In this document: positions 1 through 11,403 of the stretch, one piece after another
Layout: the number at the start of each line of letters is the position of its first letter
How positions within the stretch are numbered: the first letter of the stretch is position 1
Assembly (NCBI GenBank): GCA_031253795.1
Contig: JAIRVR010000065.1
Span: 1 to 54,427, forward strand
Direction of reading: 5' to 3'
Length of the DNA: 54,427 nucleotides
Source: Burkholderiaceae bacterium
GTDB taxonomy: Bacteria; Pseudomonadota; Gammaproteobacteria; Burkholderiales; Burkholderiaceae_C
Position numbers and translations under genes: made by a program
The notes under the pieces: model-generated
The model's input: only the letters and a program-made list of their open reading frames with translations
Told to the model about the DNA's origin: nothing
Database searches by the model: none

Positions 1-1220
1 CCCACGATGAAGTCTTTGAAACGGCCAAAAGCGGTCTTCATCGACCCACTCTTTTGTGCCACCTTGAAACCGCGCAGGCGAGCCAGGCGGGCCTCTTCGA
101 GCAATCCCATCACGGTGGCTGCGCGGGGTTGTGCCACCATGTCGGCCAGAGCGCTCGAATACTTGGGGATGCCGCGGCGCACGGGCTTGAGGAAGATGTC
201 CTCGCCCAACTCGACCATGCCGGGCATGACCGCGCTGCCGCCGGTCAGCACGATGCCCGAGGAAAGCACTTCCTCGTAGCCGGAATCGCGCACAACCTGC
301 TGCACCAATGAAAAGATTTCTTCCACGCGCGGCTCGATCACGCCGGCCAGCGCCTGCTTGCTGATCATGCGCGGGCTGCGGTCGCCCAGTCCCGGCACCT
401 CGACCTGAGCATCGGGGTCGGCCAGCAGTTGCTTGGCATAGCCGCTTTCGACCTTGATGTCCTCTGCGTCCTTGGTCGGGGTGCGCAGCGCCATGGCGAT
501 GTCGCTGGTGATCAGGTCGCCTGCGATGGGGATCACGGCCGTATGGCGTATGGCCCCGCCCGTGAAGATGGCCACGTCGGTGGCACCCGCGCCGATGTCG
601 ACCACGGCCACGCCCAGTTCGCGCTCGTCATCGGTGAGCACGGCCTGGCTGGATGCCAGCGGATTGAGCAGCAGCTGCTCGACTTCCAGGCCGCAGCGGC
701 GCACGCACTTGATGATGTTCTCGGCCGCGCTCTGCGCGCCGGTGACGATGTGGATCTTGGCCTCCAGGCGGATGCCGCTCATTCCGATGGGCTCGCGCAC
801 CTCCTGGCCGTCGATGACGAACTCCTGGGGCTCGACCAGCAGCAGGCGCTGGTCCGAGGAGATGTTGATGGCCTTGGCCGTCTCCATCACGCGCGCCACG
901 TCGGTGGCCGTGACTTCCTTGTCCTTGATGGCCACCATGCCGCTGGAATTGAGACCGCGGATGTGGCTGCCGGTGATGCCGGTGCACACCCGCTGGATCT
1001 TGCAGTCGGCCATCAGCTCGGCTTCCTTGAGCGCCTGCTGGATGCTCTGCACGGTGGCGTCGATGTTGACGACCACCCCGCGCTTGAGCCCGTTGCTGGG
1101 TGCCACACCCAGGCCGGCGAGCTTGAGTTCGCCGTTGTACATGACCTCGGCCACGACGACCATGACTTTGGCCGTGCCGATGTCCAGTCCGACGATCACG
1201 TCCTTGTATTCTTTTGCCAT
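1..1220 (-). CDS. ftsA: Cell division protein FtsA (3' end cut by window edge)
   Basis: FtsA is an actin-like ATPase that tethers FtsZ filaments to the inner membrane and recruits later divisome proteins. Translation from the ATG at 1220 begins MAKEYKDVIVGLDIGTAKV. It shows the phosphate-1 motif DIGTAKV (residues 13-19) and the phosphate-2 motif VVDIGAGATDVAIF (about 206-219), both typical of the actin/Hsp70 fold. The window holds 406 complete codons and ends in DFIV followed by a partial Gly codon. Betaproteobacterial FtsA is about 409-410 residues, so only a few codons and the stop lie outside; the rest of the amphipathic membrane-targeting tail would be there. It is the last gene of the dcw cluster visible here, 87 bp after ftsQ. 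ftsZ is expected next, beyond the edge. Confidence 0.96.
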   Translation of the reverse strand, partial: MAKEYKDVIVGLDIGTAKVMVVVAEVMYNGELKLAGLGVAPSNGLKRGVVVNIDATVQSIQQALKEAELMADCKIQRVCTGITGSHIRGLNSSGMVAIKDKEVTATDVARVMETAKAINISSDQRLLLVEPQEFVIDGQEVREPIGMSGIRLEAKIHIVTGAQSAAENIIKCVRRCGLEVEQLLLNPLASSQAVLTDDERELGVAVVDIGAGATDVAIFTGGAIRHTAVIPIAGDLITSDIAMALRTPTKDAEDIKVESGYAKQLLADPDAQVEVPGLGDRSPRMISKQALAGVIEPRVEEIFSLVQQVVRDSGYEEVLSSGIVLTGGSAVMPGMVELGEDIFLKPVRRGIPKYSSALADMVAQPRAATVMGLLEEARLARLRGFKVAQKSGSMKTAFGRFKDFIV

Positions 1221-1307
1221 ATCAGCATCCGCCCCCGGTTGGTTCTGTCCTGTCCCTGTGTGGCTGCGTGGTGTGCATGTGCATATACATATTGACCTCC
1301 CTCGTCT

Positions 1308-2105
1308 TCAGCGCCGGGGTCGCACCGCAGCCGCCTTGGCCGTGCCGGTGGTCACACCGCGCAGCCTCAGCGCATATCCGTCTTCGTAGCGCAGGTCGGC
1401 CGACTCGATGGCGTCGGCCCTGCGCTGGTATTGCGTCGTGATCTGGGGCAGCGTGCGCACGAAGCGCTGCACGCGCTGCAGCACGGACTCCACGCTGCCA
1501 CCGCCCAATTCGAGCTCGGCGTCATTGGCCAGCCTCAGCTGCCAGCTGCCGCGCGCATTCAGCGTCAGCGCGTCGATGTCCACATTCAGCGGCCCCAGGG
1601 CCGGCACCAGCAACCGGTACATCTGCAGCATCTGTGTGGCACTGCCATCGGGCCCCTGCAGGCGAGGCAGGCCTTCGCGGTCCAGCTCGCCCAGGTTGGC
1701 CTCGAAGACCTCGCCGAAGCTGTTGACCAGGCCCGTGCCGGAGTCCGGACCCCAGAAGGCCTCGGCCACATGCTCGTGCAGGATGACGCGCAGGCTGTTC
1801 GGGTACTCGCGGCGTACCTGGGCTTCGCGCACCCAGGGCACCTGCTCGAAGGCGGCCTTGGCCCCCTTGAGATCGACGGTGAAGAAATTGCCCGTGAGCA
1901 CGGGCGCCACATTGGCGCGCAGCGTCACGGTGTTGTTGTGCACCAGCTCGCCCTCGACCACGATGCGGCCGATGTTGAAGGCCGGGTGGCGCAGTGCCCA
2001 CCAGCTCACGGCTGCCAGCCCCAGCGCGGCAACGCCCACGAACAGGACCGTGGCGGTCACGTTCATGAGCTTGACGTCGAAGGGAGCGGGCAGGGAGTAG
2101 CTCAT
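1308..2105 (-). CDS. ftsQ: Cell division protein FtsQ
   Basis: FtsQ is a bitopic inner-membrane protein of 265 residues that joins the FtsB-FtsL subcomplex to the early divisome. The sequence has a short cytoplasmic N-terminus, one membrane helix at about residues 15-38 (Val/Leu/Ala-rich, ending in SWWALRH) and then a POTRA domain beginning near the [10 protein letters not shown] segment. A beta domain follows, containing the [18 protein letters not shown] segment that is characteristic of FtsQ. The reading frame extends 17 codons further upstream, but I place the start at the ATG at 2105. That ATG overlaps the ddl stop as ATGA, the usual arrangement in this cluster. The C-terminus is basic (RPRR). 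Confidence 0.93.
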   Translation of the reverse strand: MSYSLPAPFDVKLMNVTATVLFVGVAALGLAAVSWWALRHPAFNIGRIVVEGELVHNNTVTLRANVAPVLTGNFFTVDLKGAKAAFEQVPWVREAQVRREYPNSLRVILHEHVAEAFWGPDSGTGLVNSFGEVFEANLGELDREGLPRLQGPDGSATQMLQMYRLLVPALGPLNVDIDALTLNARGSWQLRLANDAELELGGGSVESVLQRVQRFVRTLPQITTQYQRRADAIESADLRYEDGYALRLRGVTTGTAKAAAVRPRR

Positions 2106-3073
2106 GCGTGCTCCGGATCCGAATCCAGCGCGGCGCTCGCGAGAATGCCCAGGCACAGGTTCTCGTAGCTGACGCCGATGGCGCGCGCGGACATGGGCAC
2201 CAGCGAGTGGCCGGTCATGCCCGGCGAGGTGTTGATTTCCAGCAGGAAGGGCTTGCGGTCGCTGGCGCGGATCATGATGTCGGCGCGCGACCAGCCACGG
2301 CAGCCCAGGGTGCGGAAGGCCTTCTCGACGATGCGCTGGATCTCGGCCTCTTCCTCGGCCGGCAGGCCGCTGGGGCAGTGGTACTGCGTGTCGTCCGTGA
2401 AGTACTTGTTCTGGTAGTCGTAGTTGCCTTCAGGCGCGACGATGCGGATCACGGGCAGGGCGTGGGCACCCTCGCCCGTGCCCAGCACGGGGCATGTGGT
2501 CTCGTCGCCCTCGATGAATTCCTCGCACAGCACCTCGGGGTCGTACTTCGAGGCCAGGGCATAGGCCTGCTCGCATTCCTCGGCGGTCCAGACCTTGGTC
2601 AGGCCGATGGTCGAACCCTCGCGCGAGGGCTTGACGATCATGGGCGCGCCCAGGGCCTGCAGCGCCTCGCGCGTCTGCGCCGCGCCGGACACCAGGCGCC
2701 AGTCCGGCGTGGGCAGTCCCTCGAAGCGCCAGATGCGCTTGGTCATGATCTTGTCCATGGCAATGCTCGACGCCATCACGCCCGGCCCCGTGTAGGGTAT
2801 GCCCAGCAGCTCCAGCGCACCCTGCACCGTGCCGTCCTCGCCGTAGCGGCCATGCAGGGCGATGAAGCAGCGGTCAAAGCCTTGCCTGCCAAGCTCGCCC
2901 AGGTCGCGCTCGGCGGGATCGAAGGCGTGGGCGTCCACGCCCTGGGCCAGCAAGGCCTTGAGCACGCCCGTGCCCGACATCAGCGAGACTTCGCGCTCGG
3001 CCGAACGGCCGCCCATGAGCACGGCCACCTTGCCCAGGGCCTTGGCATCGATATGGGTTCCGAAGCTGCTCAT
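2102..3073 (-). CDS. ddl: D-alanine--D-alanine ligase
   Basis: This cytoplasmic ATP-grasp enzyme joins two D-alanines to make the dipeptide that MurF adds to UDP-MurNAc-tripeptide. At 323 residues it has normal DdlB length. Seen in the sequence are the N-terminal [19 protein letters not shown] substrate-loop region (about 16-34), [22 protein letters not shown] (about 95-116), the ATP-grasp lysine segment [14 protein letters not shown], and the C-terminal metal-binding [18 protein letters not shown] segment. Its ATG overlaps the murC stop (ATGA) and its own stop overlaps the ftsQ start, so translation is probably coupled on both sides. The position between murC and ftsQ is the classic place for ddlB. 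Confidence 0.96.
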   Translation of the reverse strand: MSSFGTHIDAKALGKVAVLMGGRSAEREVSLMSGTGVLKALLAQGVDAHAFDPAERDLGELGRQGFDRCFIALHGRYGEDGTVQGALELLGIPYTGPGVMASSIAMDKIMTKRIWRFEGLPTPDWRLVSGAAQTREALQALGAPMIVKPSREGSTIGLTKVWTAEECEQAYALASKYDPEVLCEEFIEGDETTCPVLGTGEGAHALPVIRIVAPEGNYDYQNKYFTDDTQYHCPSGLPAEEEAEIQRIVEKAFRTLGCRGWSRADIMIRASDRKPFLLEINTSPGMTGHSLVPMSARAIGVSYENLCLGILASAALDSDPEHA

Positions 3074-4503
3074 TGCGCCAGCTCCTTGGCCGCCAGGGGC
3101 TCTTGTTTCTCAAGCATCTCGACCAACTTTCCGGGCACGGCTCCGATGGAGCCCGCTCCCATGCACAACAACACGTCGCCGTCGCGCGCGTTGGCGGCAA
3201 TCGCCCCCGGCAGCTCGGCCACGTTCTCCACGAACACCGGCTCCACGCGGCCAGCCACGCGCAGGGCGCGCGCCAGCGAACGGCCATCGGCAGCCACCAC
3301 GGGCGCCTCGCCCGCGGCATAGACCTCGGTCAGCAGCACGGCGTCGGCCGAGCCTATGACCTTGACGAAATCCTCGAAGCAGTCACGCGTGCGGCTGTAG
3401 CGGTGCGGCTGGAAGGCCAGCACCAGGCGACGGCCCGGGAAGGCGCCACGCGCCGCGGCCAGGGTGGCCGCCATTTCCACGGGGTGGTGGCCGTAGTCGT
3501 CAATGACGGTGAAAGTGCCGCCACCGGCAACGGCCAGGTCGCCATAGCGCTGGAAGCGCCGGCCCACGCCCTTGAAACCTTCCAGGGCGCGCAGCAGGGC
3601 CTCGTCGGGAATTTCCAGCTCCATGGCGATGGCCACGGCCGACAGGGCGTTGAGCACGTTGTGCTCACCGGGCAGACTGAGCACCACCTCGAGATCGGGA
3701 TAGGCCTGGCCATTGCTGCGGCGCACGGTGAAGCACATGCGACCGGCTTCGGCACGCACGTTCAGGGCGCGCACCTGAGCGTCGTCGGCGAAGCCATAGG
3801 TAGTGACCGGCCTGGCCACCTGGGGCAGGATCTCGCGCACGGCCGGGCTGTCCACGCAGAGGATGGCTCGGCCATAAAAGGGCATGCGGTGCAGGAAGTC
3901 CACGAAGGCGGCCTTGAGCCGGCCGAAGTCGTGGCCATAGGTTTCCATGTGGTCGGCGTCGATATTGGTGACGACGGCCATCACGGGCAGCAGGTTGAGG
4001 AAGGAGGCATCGGACTCGTCGGCCTCGACCACGATGTAGTCGCCCTGGCCCAGCTTGGCGTTGGCGCCGGCGCTGTTGAGCTTGCCGCCGATCACGAAGG
4101 TGGGATCGAGTCCGGCCTCGGCCAGCACGCTGGTCACCAGGCTGGTGGTCGTGGTCTTGCCATGGGCGCCCGCAATGGCGATGCCCTGCTTGAAGCGCAT
4201 CAGCTCGGCCAGCATCAGGGCGCGCGGGACCACGGGAATCTTCCTGGCGCGCGCGGCCTGCACCTCGGGGTTGTCGGCCTGCACGGCCGTGGACGTGACC
4301 ACGGCATCGGCACCTTCGATATGGGCCGCCGCATGGCCCACATGGGTGGCGATGCCCAGTCCGGCCAGGCGGCGCAGTGTCGCGCTGTCGGAAAGGTCCG
4401 AGCCGGAGATGGCATAGCCCAGGTTGTGCAGCACCTCGGCAATGCCGCTCATTCCGGCCCCGCCGATGCCGACGAAATGGATGTGATGGATGGCGTGCTT
4501 CAT
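3070..4503 (-). CDS. murC: UDP-N-acetylmuramate--L-alanine ligase
   Basis: MurC is the first Mur ligase. It adds L-Ala to UDP-MurNAc with ATP in the cytoplasm. The 477-residue product has the N-terminal Rossmann motif [10 protein letters not shown] (11-20) that binds the UDP-sugar, the ATP-binding GAHGKTTTT loop (112-120), and the central and C-terminal ligase domains. These include the DDYGHHPVE segment (DNA about 3475-3505) typical of MurC and MurC-like proteins. The ATG overlaps the murG stop, and its stop overlaps the ddl start. Length and motif order are normal and nothing is missing. Confidence 0.97.
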   Translation of the reverse strand: MKHAIHHIHFVGIGGAGMSGIAEVLHNLGYAISGSDLSDSATLRRLAGLGIATHVGHAAAHIEGADAVVTSTAVQADNPEVQAARARKIPVVPRALMLAELMRFKQGIAIAGAHGKTTTTSLVTSVLAEAGLDPTFVIGGKLNSAGANAKLGQGDYIVVEADESDASFLNLLPVMAVVTNIDADHMETYGHDFGRLKAAFVDFLHRMPFYGRAILCVDSPAVREILPQVARPVTTYGFADDAQVRALNVRAEAGRMCFTVRRSNGQAYPDLEVVLSLPGEHNVLNALSAVAIAMELEIPDEALLRALEGFKGVGRRFQRYGDLAVAGGGTFTVIDDYGHHPVEMAATLAAARGAFPGRRLVLAFQPHRYSRTRDCFEDFVKVIGSADAVLLTEVYAAGEAPVVAADGRSLARALRVAGRVEPVFVENVAELPGAIAANARDGDVLLCMGAGSIGAVPGKLVEMLEKQEPLAAKELAQ

Positions 4504-5594
4504 GCGGCCAGTTCCTCACAGGCGGCGACCACCTCGGCGGTGGCATCTATCTTTTGCATTTTCTTGGCTTTTCCAGCGCGCTCCAGCAGCGTCGCACGCT
4601 GCATATTTTGTAGCATTTCGGCCAGCCCTTGGGCAGTCAGGCTGCTTTGTTGCGCCAACCATCCACCACCTGCATCCACGATAAAACGCGCATTCGTGGT
4701 CTGGTGGTCGTCGACGGCCGCCGGAAACGGCACATAAATGGCCGCCGCGCCCACGGCGGCGATCTCGGTCACTGTGCTGGCACCGGCGCGGCAGACGATG
4801 ACATCGGCGTCGGCAAAGGCCTGTGCCGTGTCGTCGATGAAGGGCGTGAGTTCGGCCTCGACCCCGGCAGCCGCGTAGTTGGCGCGCAGCGCGTCGATCT
4901 GGGCTGAGCCGCTCTGGTGCAGCACCTGGGGCCGGACGTCGGCCGGAATGAGGGCCAGGGCCTGCGGAACGATATCGTTGAGCGCCCGAGCGCCCAGGCT
5001 GCCGCCCACCACCAGCAGACGCAGCGGTCCGGTGCGGCCCGCGAAGCGCTGTTCTGGCGCCTCCTGCTCGGTGAAGGCCGTGCGCAGCGGATTGCCCACC
5101 CAGCGGCCCTTGGCGAACACCTGGGGAAAGGCGGTGAATACCCGGTCGGCCACGCCGGCCAGCACCTTGTTGGCCATGCCGGCCACGGAGTTCTGTTCGT
5201 GCAGCACCAGGGGCTTGCCGGCCAGAACCGCCATCATGCCGCCGGGAAAGCTGATATAGCCGCCCAGGCCCACGACCACGTCCGGCCGCACGCGTCGCAC
5301 CACGGACAGTGCCTGCAAGAAGGCGCGCAACAGGCGCAGCGGCAGCAGGGCCAGGGTCATGATGCCCTTGCCGCGCACGCCCGAAAAGTCGATGGTCTCC
5401 AGCGCAAAGCCCTGGGGCGGGACGATGCGCGACTCCATGCTGCCCGGCGCACCCAGCCAGTGCACGCGCCAGCCGCGCTCGCGCAGGGCCTGGGCCACGG
5501 CCAGGCCCGGGAAGATATGGCCGCCCGTGCCGCCGGCCATGATCAGGGCCGTGCGCTGGCGGCTGCCGCCGGAGGTCGGGTGCGTCTGCGTCAT
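4500..5594 (-). CDS. murG: UDP-GlcNAc:lipid I N-acetylglucosaminyltransferase
   Basis: MurG is a peripheral inner-membrane GT-B glycosyltransferase. It converts lipid I to lipid II by adding GlcNAc. The product is 364 residues, with the glycine-rich loop [10 protein letters not shown] (21-30) that binds undecaprenyl-pyrophosphate substrate and the second Rossmann loop [13 protein letters not shown]. The C-terminal UDP-GlcNAc site is marked by [13 protein letters not shown]. The reading frame is open another 90 codons upstream, but that part is a shadow of ftsW. The ATG at 5594 overlaps the ftsW stop (ATGA) and gives the right length. The last 35-40 codons (about 4545-4665) use CAA, CTA, AAT, ATA, GGA and AAA far more than the rest of the cluster. 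Confidence 0.96.
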   Translation of the reverse strand: MTQTHPTSGGSRQRTALIMAGGTGGHIFPGLAVAQALRERGWRVHWLGAPGSMESRIVPPQGFALETIDFSGVRGKGIMTLALLPLRLLRAFLQALSVVRRVRPDVVVGLGGYISFPGGMMAVLAGKPLVLHEQNSVAGMANKVLAGVADRVFTAFPQVFAKGRWVGNPLRTAFTEQEAPEQRFAGRTGPLRLLVVGGSLGARALNDIVPQALALIPADVRPQVLHQSGSAQIDALRANYAAAGVEAELTPFIDDTAQAFADADVIVCRAGASTVTEIAAVGAAAIYVPFPAAVDDHQTTNARFIVDAGGGWLAQQSSLTAQGLAEMLQNMQRATLLERAGKAKKMQKIDATAEVVAACEELAA

Positions 5595-6856
5595 GCATGC
5601 CCCCCCTTCATCAGCAGCTTGTTCTCGTAGTCCACTCTCAATACCACCGCTATCGCTATCAGATTCATCAGGATGGCCGAGCCACCGAAACTCATGAGCG
5701 GCAAGGTCAGGCCCTTGGTAGGCAGTGCCCCCAGATTCACCCCCATGTTGATGAAGGCCTGGAAACCCACCCAGATGGCCACGCCTTCGGCCACCAGGCC
5801 CGAGAACACGCGGTCCAGCGCAATCGCCTGCCGTCCTATGAGCATGATGCGGCGCGTGAGCCACAGGAAGGTGACGGCGATCAGAAGCACGCCAACCAGG
5901 CCGAACTCCTCACCGATCACGGCCAGCAGAAAGTCGGTATGGGCTTCGGGCAGCCAGTGCAGCTTTTCCACGCTGCGGCCCAGGCCCACGCCGAAGATCT
6001 CGCCGCGCCCTATGGCAATCAGCGCATGCGACAACTGGTAGCCCTTGCCGAGCGCATGCTTTTCGTCCCAGGGATTGAGGTAGGCGAAGATGCGCTCGCG
6101 CCGCCATTCCGAGGTCGCGATGATGAGCACGAAGGCCAGCACCACCAGGGCCGCAATCAAGAAGAACATGCGCGCGTTCACGCCGCCCAGGAACAGAATG
6201 CCCATGGCGATCACCACGATCACCATGAAGGCCCCCATGTCGGGCTCGGCCAGCAGCAGCACGCCGACGAGGACCACGGCCAGCCCCATGGGCAGGACGG
6301 CGCGGAAAAACCGTTCCTTGACCTCCATCTTGCGCACCATGTAGTCGGCCGCATAGATGAGCACAGCGAACTTGGCCAGCTCCGAGGGCTGGAAATTCAT
6401 GATGCCCAGCGACAGCCACCGACGTGCGCCGTTGACCACCGTGCCCACATGGGGGATGAGCACCGCCACCAGCAGCACCAGGGACAGCAGGAAAAGCTTG
6501 CGCGCCATGCGCTCCCAGGTGGCCATGGACACCTGGAAGGCCAGCAGGGCACCGACGAAGGCCATGCCGATGGACATGGCGTGGCGCAGCAGGAAATGGG
6601 TGGGGGCTATCTTGCCGAAGCGCGGGTTGTCCGGCATGGCGATCGATGCCGAATACACCATGACCAGGCTCCAGGCCAGCAGGCCTATGACCACCCAGAT
6701 CAGGGCCTGGTCCAGGCCCAGCACGCTGGCAGGCGTGCGCGTGGGGCGGTCGTACTGCGGCCCGCCCAGGCGCACGGGCAGCACGTCGATGGCCTTTTCC
6801 GGCGAACCACCGAACCAGGAGCGCATGCGGCCCAGGGCACCCGTGAGCGTGCTCAT
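5591..6856 (-). CDS. ftsW: Lipid II glycosyltransferase / SEDS division protein FtsW
   Basis: FtsW is a polytopic SEDS-family inner-membrane protein that polymerises lipid II at the septum with its partner FtsI, encoded upstream in the same cluster. The 421-residue product shows about ten hydrophobic helices. SEDS landmarks include the [16 protein letters not shown] stretch, the [10 protein letters not shown] segment, and the C-terminal region with [21 protein letters not shown] and [17 protein letters not shown]. The N-terminal cytoplasmic part is about 50 residues long and basic. Its ATG overlaps the murD stop, and its own stop overlaps the murG start. Confidence 0.96.
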   Translation of the reverse strand: MSTLTGALGRMRSWFGGSPEKAIDVLPVRLGGPQYDRPTRTPASVLGLDQALIWVVIGLLAWSLVMVYSASIAMPDNPRFGKIAPTHFLLRHAMSIGMAFVGALLAFQVSMATWERMARKLFLLSLVLLVAVLIPHVGTVVNGARRWLSLGIMNFQPSELAKFAVLIYAADYMVRKMEVKERFFRAVLPMGLAVVLVGVLLLAEPDMGAFMVIVVIAMGILFLGGVNARMFFLIAALVVLAFVLIIATSEWRRERIFAYLNPWDEKHALGKGYQLSHALIAIGRGEIFGVGLGRSVEKLHWLPEAHTDFLLAVIGEEFGLVGVLLIAVTFLWLTRRIMLIGRQAIALDRVFSGLVAEGVAIWVGFQAFINMGVNLGALPTKGLTLPLMSFGGSAILMNLIAIAVVLRVDYENKLLMKGGHA

Positions 6857-8817
6857 GCATCGCCTCCCAGTTCATGCCCGGCGTCCAGCGCCAGCGACCG
6901 CACGGCAGCGACGAACTGGATGGCGCGGTCTTCGTAACTCTTGAACATGTCGAAGCTCGCGCAGGCCGGCGACAGCAGCACGGCATCACCCTCGTGGGCA
7001 CGGGCCGTGGCCTGCTCCACGGCATCCACCATGCTGGTGGCATCGACCAGGGGCACGCCGCAGTCCTGCAGCGCGGCACGGATCAGGGACGCATCGCGGC
7101 CGATCAGCACGGCGGCACGCACATGGCGCGACACGGGTGCGGCCAGCGGCGAGAAATCCTGGCCCTTGCCCTCGCCGCCCAGGATGACCACGATGCGGTG
7201 GTCGGCCCCCAGGCCGGACAGGGCCGCCACGGTGGCGCCCACGTTCGTGCCCTTGCTGTCGTCGAAGTACTCGACGCCGTTGACGCGGCCGATGGGCTGT
7301 ACGCGGTGGGGCTCGCCACGGTATTCGCGCAGACCATAGAGCAGGGGGGCCAGCGTGCAGCCGGCGGCGCTGGCCAGGGCCAGGGCCGACAGGGCATTGA
7401 TGGCGTTGTGGCGGCCGCGGATGCGCAGGGCGTCGGCCGGCATCAGGCGCTGGATGTGCAGGTCGTCGGCGCTCTTGCCCTTGGCCGTTTCGTCGGCCTC
7501 GTGGGCACGTACCAGCCAGGCCATGCCGCTGACCACCTCGATGCCGAAGTCGCCGGGCCGCTGCGGCATGTCGCCGCCGAAGGTGATGTGGGCACGCTGC
7601 TGCGGCTTTTGCCGCTTGCCGGCCGGCACCACGGGCGGGGGAAGCATGCGCATGACCTCGGCATCCTCCCGGTTGAGCACCATGACGCCGCTCTGGCCGA
7701 AGATGCAGGCCTTGGCATCGGCATAGGCCTTGAGGCTGCCGTGCCAGTCCAGATGATCCTGGGTGATGTTGAGCACGGTGGCCGCCGTGGGCTCGAACAT
7801 CTGCACGCCGTCGAGCTGGAAGCTCGACAGTTCAAGCACCCAGGCCTGGGGCAGATCCTGGCCTGCGATGCGCTCGCTCAGGGTATCGAGCAGGGTGGGG
7901 CCGATGTTGCCGGCCACCGCCACGCTCATGTCCGCATGCTCGAGCAGCTGGCCGGTCAGCGAAGTGACCGTGGTCTTGCCGTTCGTGCCCGTGATGCCCA
8001 GCACCACGGGGCGGTAGCCGTGGGCGGCCGACAGCGCCTTGAGCGCCATGGAAAACAGATCGAGCTCACCCCCGACCGGCAGGCCCTGGGCCCGCGCCGT
8101 ATCGACCACGGGCGCCACCGTGGCCGGGCTCAGGCCCGGCGAGCGGTAGACCAGCCCCAGGCCCTGGCCGTCGACCAGGCCGGCTGTGAGGGGGCCACCA
8201 ACGAAGCGCACGCCCGGCAACTCCCGGGTCAGTGCCTCCAGTTGGGGCGGGGTTTCGCGCGTGTCGGCGACGATGACCTCGGCCCCGCAGCGCACGCACC
8301 AGCGCGCCATGGCCAGCCCCGAGGCACCCAGGCCCAGGATGAGCACGCGCTGGCCGCGCAGGTGCTGGGCCTGGTCGCCAGGCCAGTCCGCGGACACGGG
8401 GATCCGTTCTTGCTCGCTGGCCTGTGCGGCATCGCTCGCCATGGCCTCGGGAACGGGCTCGGACTCGGCGGGGTCGGACACGCTGGGGTCGGCAAAGATC
8501 TGGGCCACGAAGGCCGCGGCATCGCGGGCCGCGGTCAGCGTGGAAATATCGGGCACGGGTTCGGCCGGCGATGCGGAGGTCGCCGGCACGGCGGCACCGG
8601 ACACCGCGGCATCAGCGACGTTCTGCTGCTCCGCAGGTTCCGTGGGCCGGGCAGGGGCTGGGGCCTGCAGCTGCGCGTCTGCATCCGCATTCCCATCCGA
8701 ATGGGCGTGCGCGTGCGCAACCATGCCGGTCTGCTCGGGCGCTTGCGTGTGCACGGCAGCGTCCACGGCCGCCTCCACGCGTTCGGGCAGATCGGTGCTG
8801 GGCAGGTCGGTACTCAT
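6853..8817 (-). CDS. murD: UDP-MurNAc-L-Ala--D-glutamate ligase with long N-terminal extension
   Basis: MurD adds D-Glu to UDP-MurNAc-L-Ala. The core begins near residue 153, with the Rossmann segment [16 protein letters not shown], and the ATP loop [10 protein letters not shown] is at 274-283. Family members are usually about 440-500 residues; this one is 654. Residues 1-150 are an Ala/Pro/Glu/Asp-rich, low-complexity stretch with an HAHAHS patch and no hydrophobic segment, so it is probably disordered and cytoplasmic. The upstream ATG is supported by a strong ribosome site (GAGGTAAGG) that overlaps the mraY stop 4 bp away. An internal ATG near 8442 would give a more normal 529-residue protein. 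The extension is real sequence, but its use is not proven. The stop overlaps the ftsW start. Confidence 0.93.
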   Translation of the reverse strand: MSTDLPSTDLPERVEAAVDAAVHTQAPEQTGMVAHAHAHSDGNADADAQLQAPAPARPTEPAEQQNVADAAVSGAAVPATSASPAEPVPDISTLTAARDAAAFVAQIFADPSVSDPAESEPVPEAMASDAAQASEQERIPVSADWPGDQAQHLRGQRVLILGLGASGLAMARWCVRCGAEVIVADTRETPPQLEALTRELPGVRFVGGPLTAGLVDGQGLGLVYRSPGLSPATVAPVVDTARAQGLPVGGELDLFSMALKALSAAHGYRPVVLGITGTNGKTTVTSLTGQLLEHADMSVAVAGNIGPTLLDTLSERIAGQDLPQAWVLELSSFQLDGVQMFEPTAATVLNITQDHLDWHGSLKAYADAKACIFGQSGVMVLNREDAEVMRMLPPPVVPAGKRQKPQQRAHITFGGDMPQRPGDFGIEVVSGMAWLVRAHEADETAKGKSADDLHIQRLMPADALRIRGRHNAINALSALALASAAGCTLAPLLYGLREYRGEPHRVQPIGRVNGVEYFDDSKGTNVGATVAALSGLGADHRIVVILGGEGKGQDFSPLAAPVSRHVRAAVLIGRDASLIRAALQDCGVPLVDATSMVDAVEQATARAHEGDAVLLSPACASFDMFKSYEDRAIQFVAAVRSLALDAGHELGGDA

Positions 8818-8821
8818 GGCC

Positions 8822-10000
8822 TTACCTCAGCTTCAGGGTCGACAGACCCAGCAGGCACAGCAGCATGGTGATGATCCAGAAGCGGATCACGACCTGGGTC
8901 TCTTTCCAGCCGCTTTTCTCGAAGTGGTGGTGCAGCGGCGCCATCTTGAGCAGGCGCCGGCCCTCGCCGTAGCGCTTCTTGGTGTACTTGAACCAGCTGA
9001 CCTGCAGCATCACCGACAGGGCCTCGACCACGAAGATGCCGCCCATGATGGCCAGCACGATTTCCTGGCGCACGATGACGGCAATGGTGCCCAGGGATGC
9101 ACCCAGGGCCAGGGCGCCCACATCGCCCATGAAGACCTGGGCCGGATGGGCGTTGAACCACAGAAAGGCCAGGCCGGCGCCCATCATGGCGGCGCAGAAC
9201 ACCAGCAACTCGCCCGAGCCCGGAATGTGCGGGAACAGCAGGTACTTGGCATAGCCGGCATTGCCCGTCACGTAGGCGAACACGCCCAGGGCCGAACCGA
9301 CCATGATGACGGGCATGATGGCCAGGCCGTCCAGGCCGTCGGTCAGGTTGACGGCATTGCTGGCGCCGACGATGACCAGGTAGGTCATGATCACGAAGCC
9401 CAGCACGCCCAATGGGTAGCTGACCTCCTTGAAGAAGGGCAGGAGCAGGCCGGCCTTGGGCGGCAGATCCAGCGAAAAGCCCGACTGCACCCAGGTCACG
9501 AACAGCTCGAAAACCTGGGCATTGCTGTTCTCCGAGATACAGAACACCAGGTAGAGCGCGGCCAGCAGGCCGATCACCGACTGCCAGAAATACTTCTCGC
9601 CCGAACGCATGCCCTCGGGGTCCTTGTTGACCACCTTGCGCCAGTCATCGACCCAGCCGATGGCGCCGAAGCCCAGCGTGACCAGGAGGACGATCCAGAC
9701 GAAACGGTTGGACAGGTCGAACCACAAAATGGTGGACACGGCGATGGACAGCAGGATCAGGGCCCCGCCCATGGTGGGCGTGCCGCTCTTGGCAAGATGG
9801 GTCTCCATGCCATAGCCACGCACAGGCTGGCCGATCTTGAGCGAAGTCAGCATGCGAATCACGCGCGGACCCGCGATCAGGCCGATGATCAGCGCCGTCA
9901 GCGCGGCCATGACGGCGCGCAGCGTCAGGTACTGGAAGACACGCAGGAAACCAAACTCGGGCGACAGGCCTTGAAGCCATTGCGACAGCATCAGCAGCAT
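8822..10000 (-). CDS. mraY: Phospho-N-acetylmuramoyl-pentapeptide transferase
   Basis: MraY transfers phospho-MurNAc-pentapeptide to undecaprenyl phosphate, making lipid I on the inner face of the inner membrane. The protein has 392 residues, about ten membrane helices and the family's conserved cytoplasmic motifs. These are [22 protein letters not shown] (the Asp-Asp pair), [30 protein letters not shown] and the [13 protein letters not shown]is-cluster near the C-terminus. I chose the ATG at 10000 because AAAGGAGA lies just upstream. The frame is open much further into murF, but that part is shadow. A second Met three codons in (9991) would give a TGATG junction with murF. Confidence 0.96.
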   Translation of the reverse strand: MLLMLSQWLQGLSPEFGFLRVFQYLTLRAVMAALTALIIGLIAGPRVIRMLTSLKIGQPVRGYGMETHLAKSGTPTMGGALILLSIAVSTILWFDLSNRFVWIVLLVTLGFGAIGWVDDWRKVVNKDPEGMRSGEKYFWQSVIGLLAALYLVFCISENSNAQVFELFVTWVQSGFSLDLPPKAGLLLPFFKEVSYPLGVLGFVIMTYLVIVGASNAVNLTDGLDGLAIMPVIMVGSALGVFAYVTGNAGYAKYLLFPHIPGSGELLVFCAAMMGAGLAFLWFNAHPAQVFMGDVGALALGASLGTIAVIVRQEIVLAIMGGIFVVEALSVMLQVSWFKYTKKRYGEGRRLLKMAPLHHHFEKSGWKETQVVIRFWIITMLLCLLGLSTLKLR

Positions 10001-11403
10001 GCGGTCTCCTTTGCGCAGCCATTCGCACCGGCCGCCTGCAGCGCGCCCACCACCTGTTCCATCTTCATGAACCGAGAACCCTTGACCAGAATGCTGCCCA
10101 CCTCGGGCAGTGCGGCACAGGCTGCCTGTTGCAGCGAGGCCATGTCTTCGAAATGCCGTGCGCCATCGCCAAAGGCATGGGCAGCCGATGCGCTTTGCGC
10201 GCCCAGCGTGAAAAGGCGGTCGATGCCCAGCTCGCGGGCCAGCCGGCCGGCCTCGGCATGGAATTGCGGCCCCTGGTCCCCGACCTCGCCCATGTCGCCC
10301 AGCACCAGCAACCGGGACGCGGGCAGCTCGGCCAGCACCGCGATGGCCGCAGCCACCGAATCGGGGTTGGCGTTGTAGCTGTCGTCGACCACGGTGACGG
10401 TACGGCCCTGAATGGCCACACCCAGCGCGCGCGAACGGCCCTGCACGGGCTCGAAAGCGCTCAGGCCCCGCGCGATGTCCGCCAGCGGCACACCGGCGGC
10501 CTGGGCACAGGCCGCTGCGGCCAGCGCATTGCGCACGTTGTGGCGGCCGGCGATGTGCAGGCGCACCGGGGTTTCGCCCCCGGGAGTGGCCAGCGTGAAT
10601 TGCCAGGCATCGCCCAGCCACTGCGCATCGCGGGCATGGACCTGGGCACCATCGGCGGCCTCGCCGAACAGCACACAGGCGCGTGCGCCGGCCAGCTCGC
10701 GCCACAGCGGCGTATAGGTGTCGCCCGCCGGGAATACGGCCACGCCGTCGGCAGGCAGGGACAGCAGCACGCTGCCGTTCTCGCGCGCCACGGCCTCCAC
10801 CGTGTGCATGAACTCCTGGTGCTCTCGCTGGGCGTTGTTGACCAGGGCCACGCCGGGCTGGCCGATGGCCGCCAGCTCGGCAATCTCGCCCGGATGGTTC
10901 ATGCCCATTTCGAGCACGGCCACGCGGTGCTGTTCCGTCAGGCGCATCAGGGTCAGGGGAAGGCCGATGGCGTTGTTGAAGTTGCCGCGCGTGGCCAGGG
11001 CCGCGTCGCCGGCATGGGCGCGCAATATGGAGGCGACCATCTGCGTGACCGTGGTCTTGCCATTGCTGCCCGTGACGGCGACCAGTGGCAGCGAAAAGCG
11101 CGCTCGCCAGGCCGTGGCCAGCGCACCCAGGGCGCGCAGCGTATCGGGCACTTCGATGCCGGGCAGCCCCGCCGCATCCAGGCCGCCATGGGCCAGGGCC
11201 GCGGCCGCACCGGCCTCGCGGGCCTGGGCCAGGAACTGGTTGGCGTCGAAACGCTCGCCCTTGAGGGCCACGAACAAGTCCCCGGCCTGCAGCGTGCGGG
11301 TATCGGTGTGCACGCGTGCCAGCACGGTCTGGCCGTCACCGACGAGCCGGGCTTCGGGGATGTGCGACTGGATCAGCTCCAGCGCCTGTTGCAAGGTCAT
11401 CAT
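9991..11403 (-). CDS. murF: UDP-MurNAc-tripeptide--D-alanyl-D-alanine ligase
   Basis: MurF adds the D-Ala-D-Ala dipeptide made by Ddl to UDP-MurNAc-tripeptide, completing the cytoplasmic pentapeptide precursor. The 470-residue product has the ATP loop VTGSNGKTT (110-118), a central domain with [16 protein letters not shown] and the C-terminal domain segment [11 protein letters not shown]. It begins with two consecutive ATG codons (11403 and 11400). The first overlaps the murE stop as ATGA. The stop lies inside the first codons of mraY, giving a 10-bp overlap. The protein ends in an odd Cys pair (ETACC). Confidence 0.96.
   Translation of the reverse strand: MMTLQQALELIQSHIPEARLVGDGQTVLARVHTDTRTLQAGDLFVALKGERFDANQFLAQAREAGAAAALAHGGLDAAGLPGIEVPDTLRALGALATAWRARFSLPLVAVTGSNGKTTVTQMVASILRAHAGDAALATRGNFNNAIGLPLTLMRLTEQHRVAVLEMGMNHPGEIAELAAIGQPGVALVNNAQREHQEFMHTVEAVARENGSVLLSLPADGVAVFPAGDTYTPLWRELAGARACVLFGEAADGAQVHARDAQWLGDAWQFTLATPGGETPVRLHIAGRHNVRNALAAAACAQAAGVPLADIARGLSAFEPVQGRSRALGVAIQGRTVTVVDDSYNANPDSVAAAIAVLAELPASRLLVLGDMGEVGDQGPQFHAEAGRLARELGIDRLFTLGAQSASAAHAFGDGARHFEDMASLQQAACAALPEVGSILVKGSRFMKMEQVVGALQAAGANGCAKETACC

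Noticed and set aside
429..1295. Long plus-strand open frame opposite ftsA (288 codons)
   Set aside because: It is the antisense shadow of ftsA in a high-GC genome. The product is a His/Asp/Gly-rich string with no family resemblance and no ribosome site.
3073..4737. 554-codon plus-strand open frame opposite murC and murG
   Set aside because: Shadow of intact, recognisable genes on the other strand; composition is typical antisense noise.
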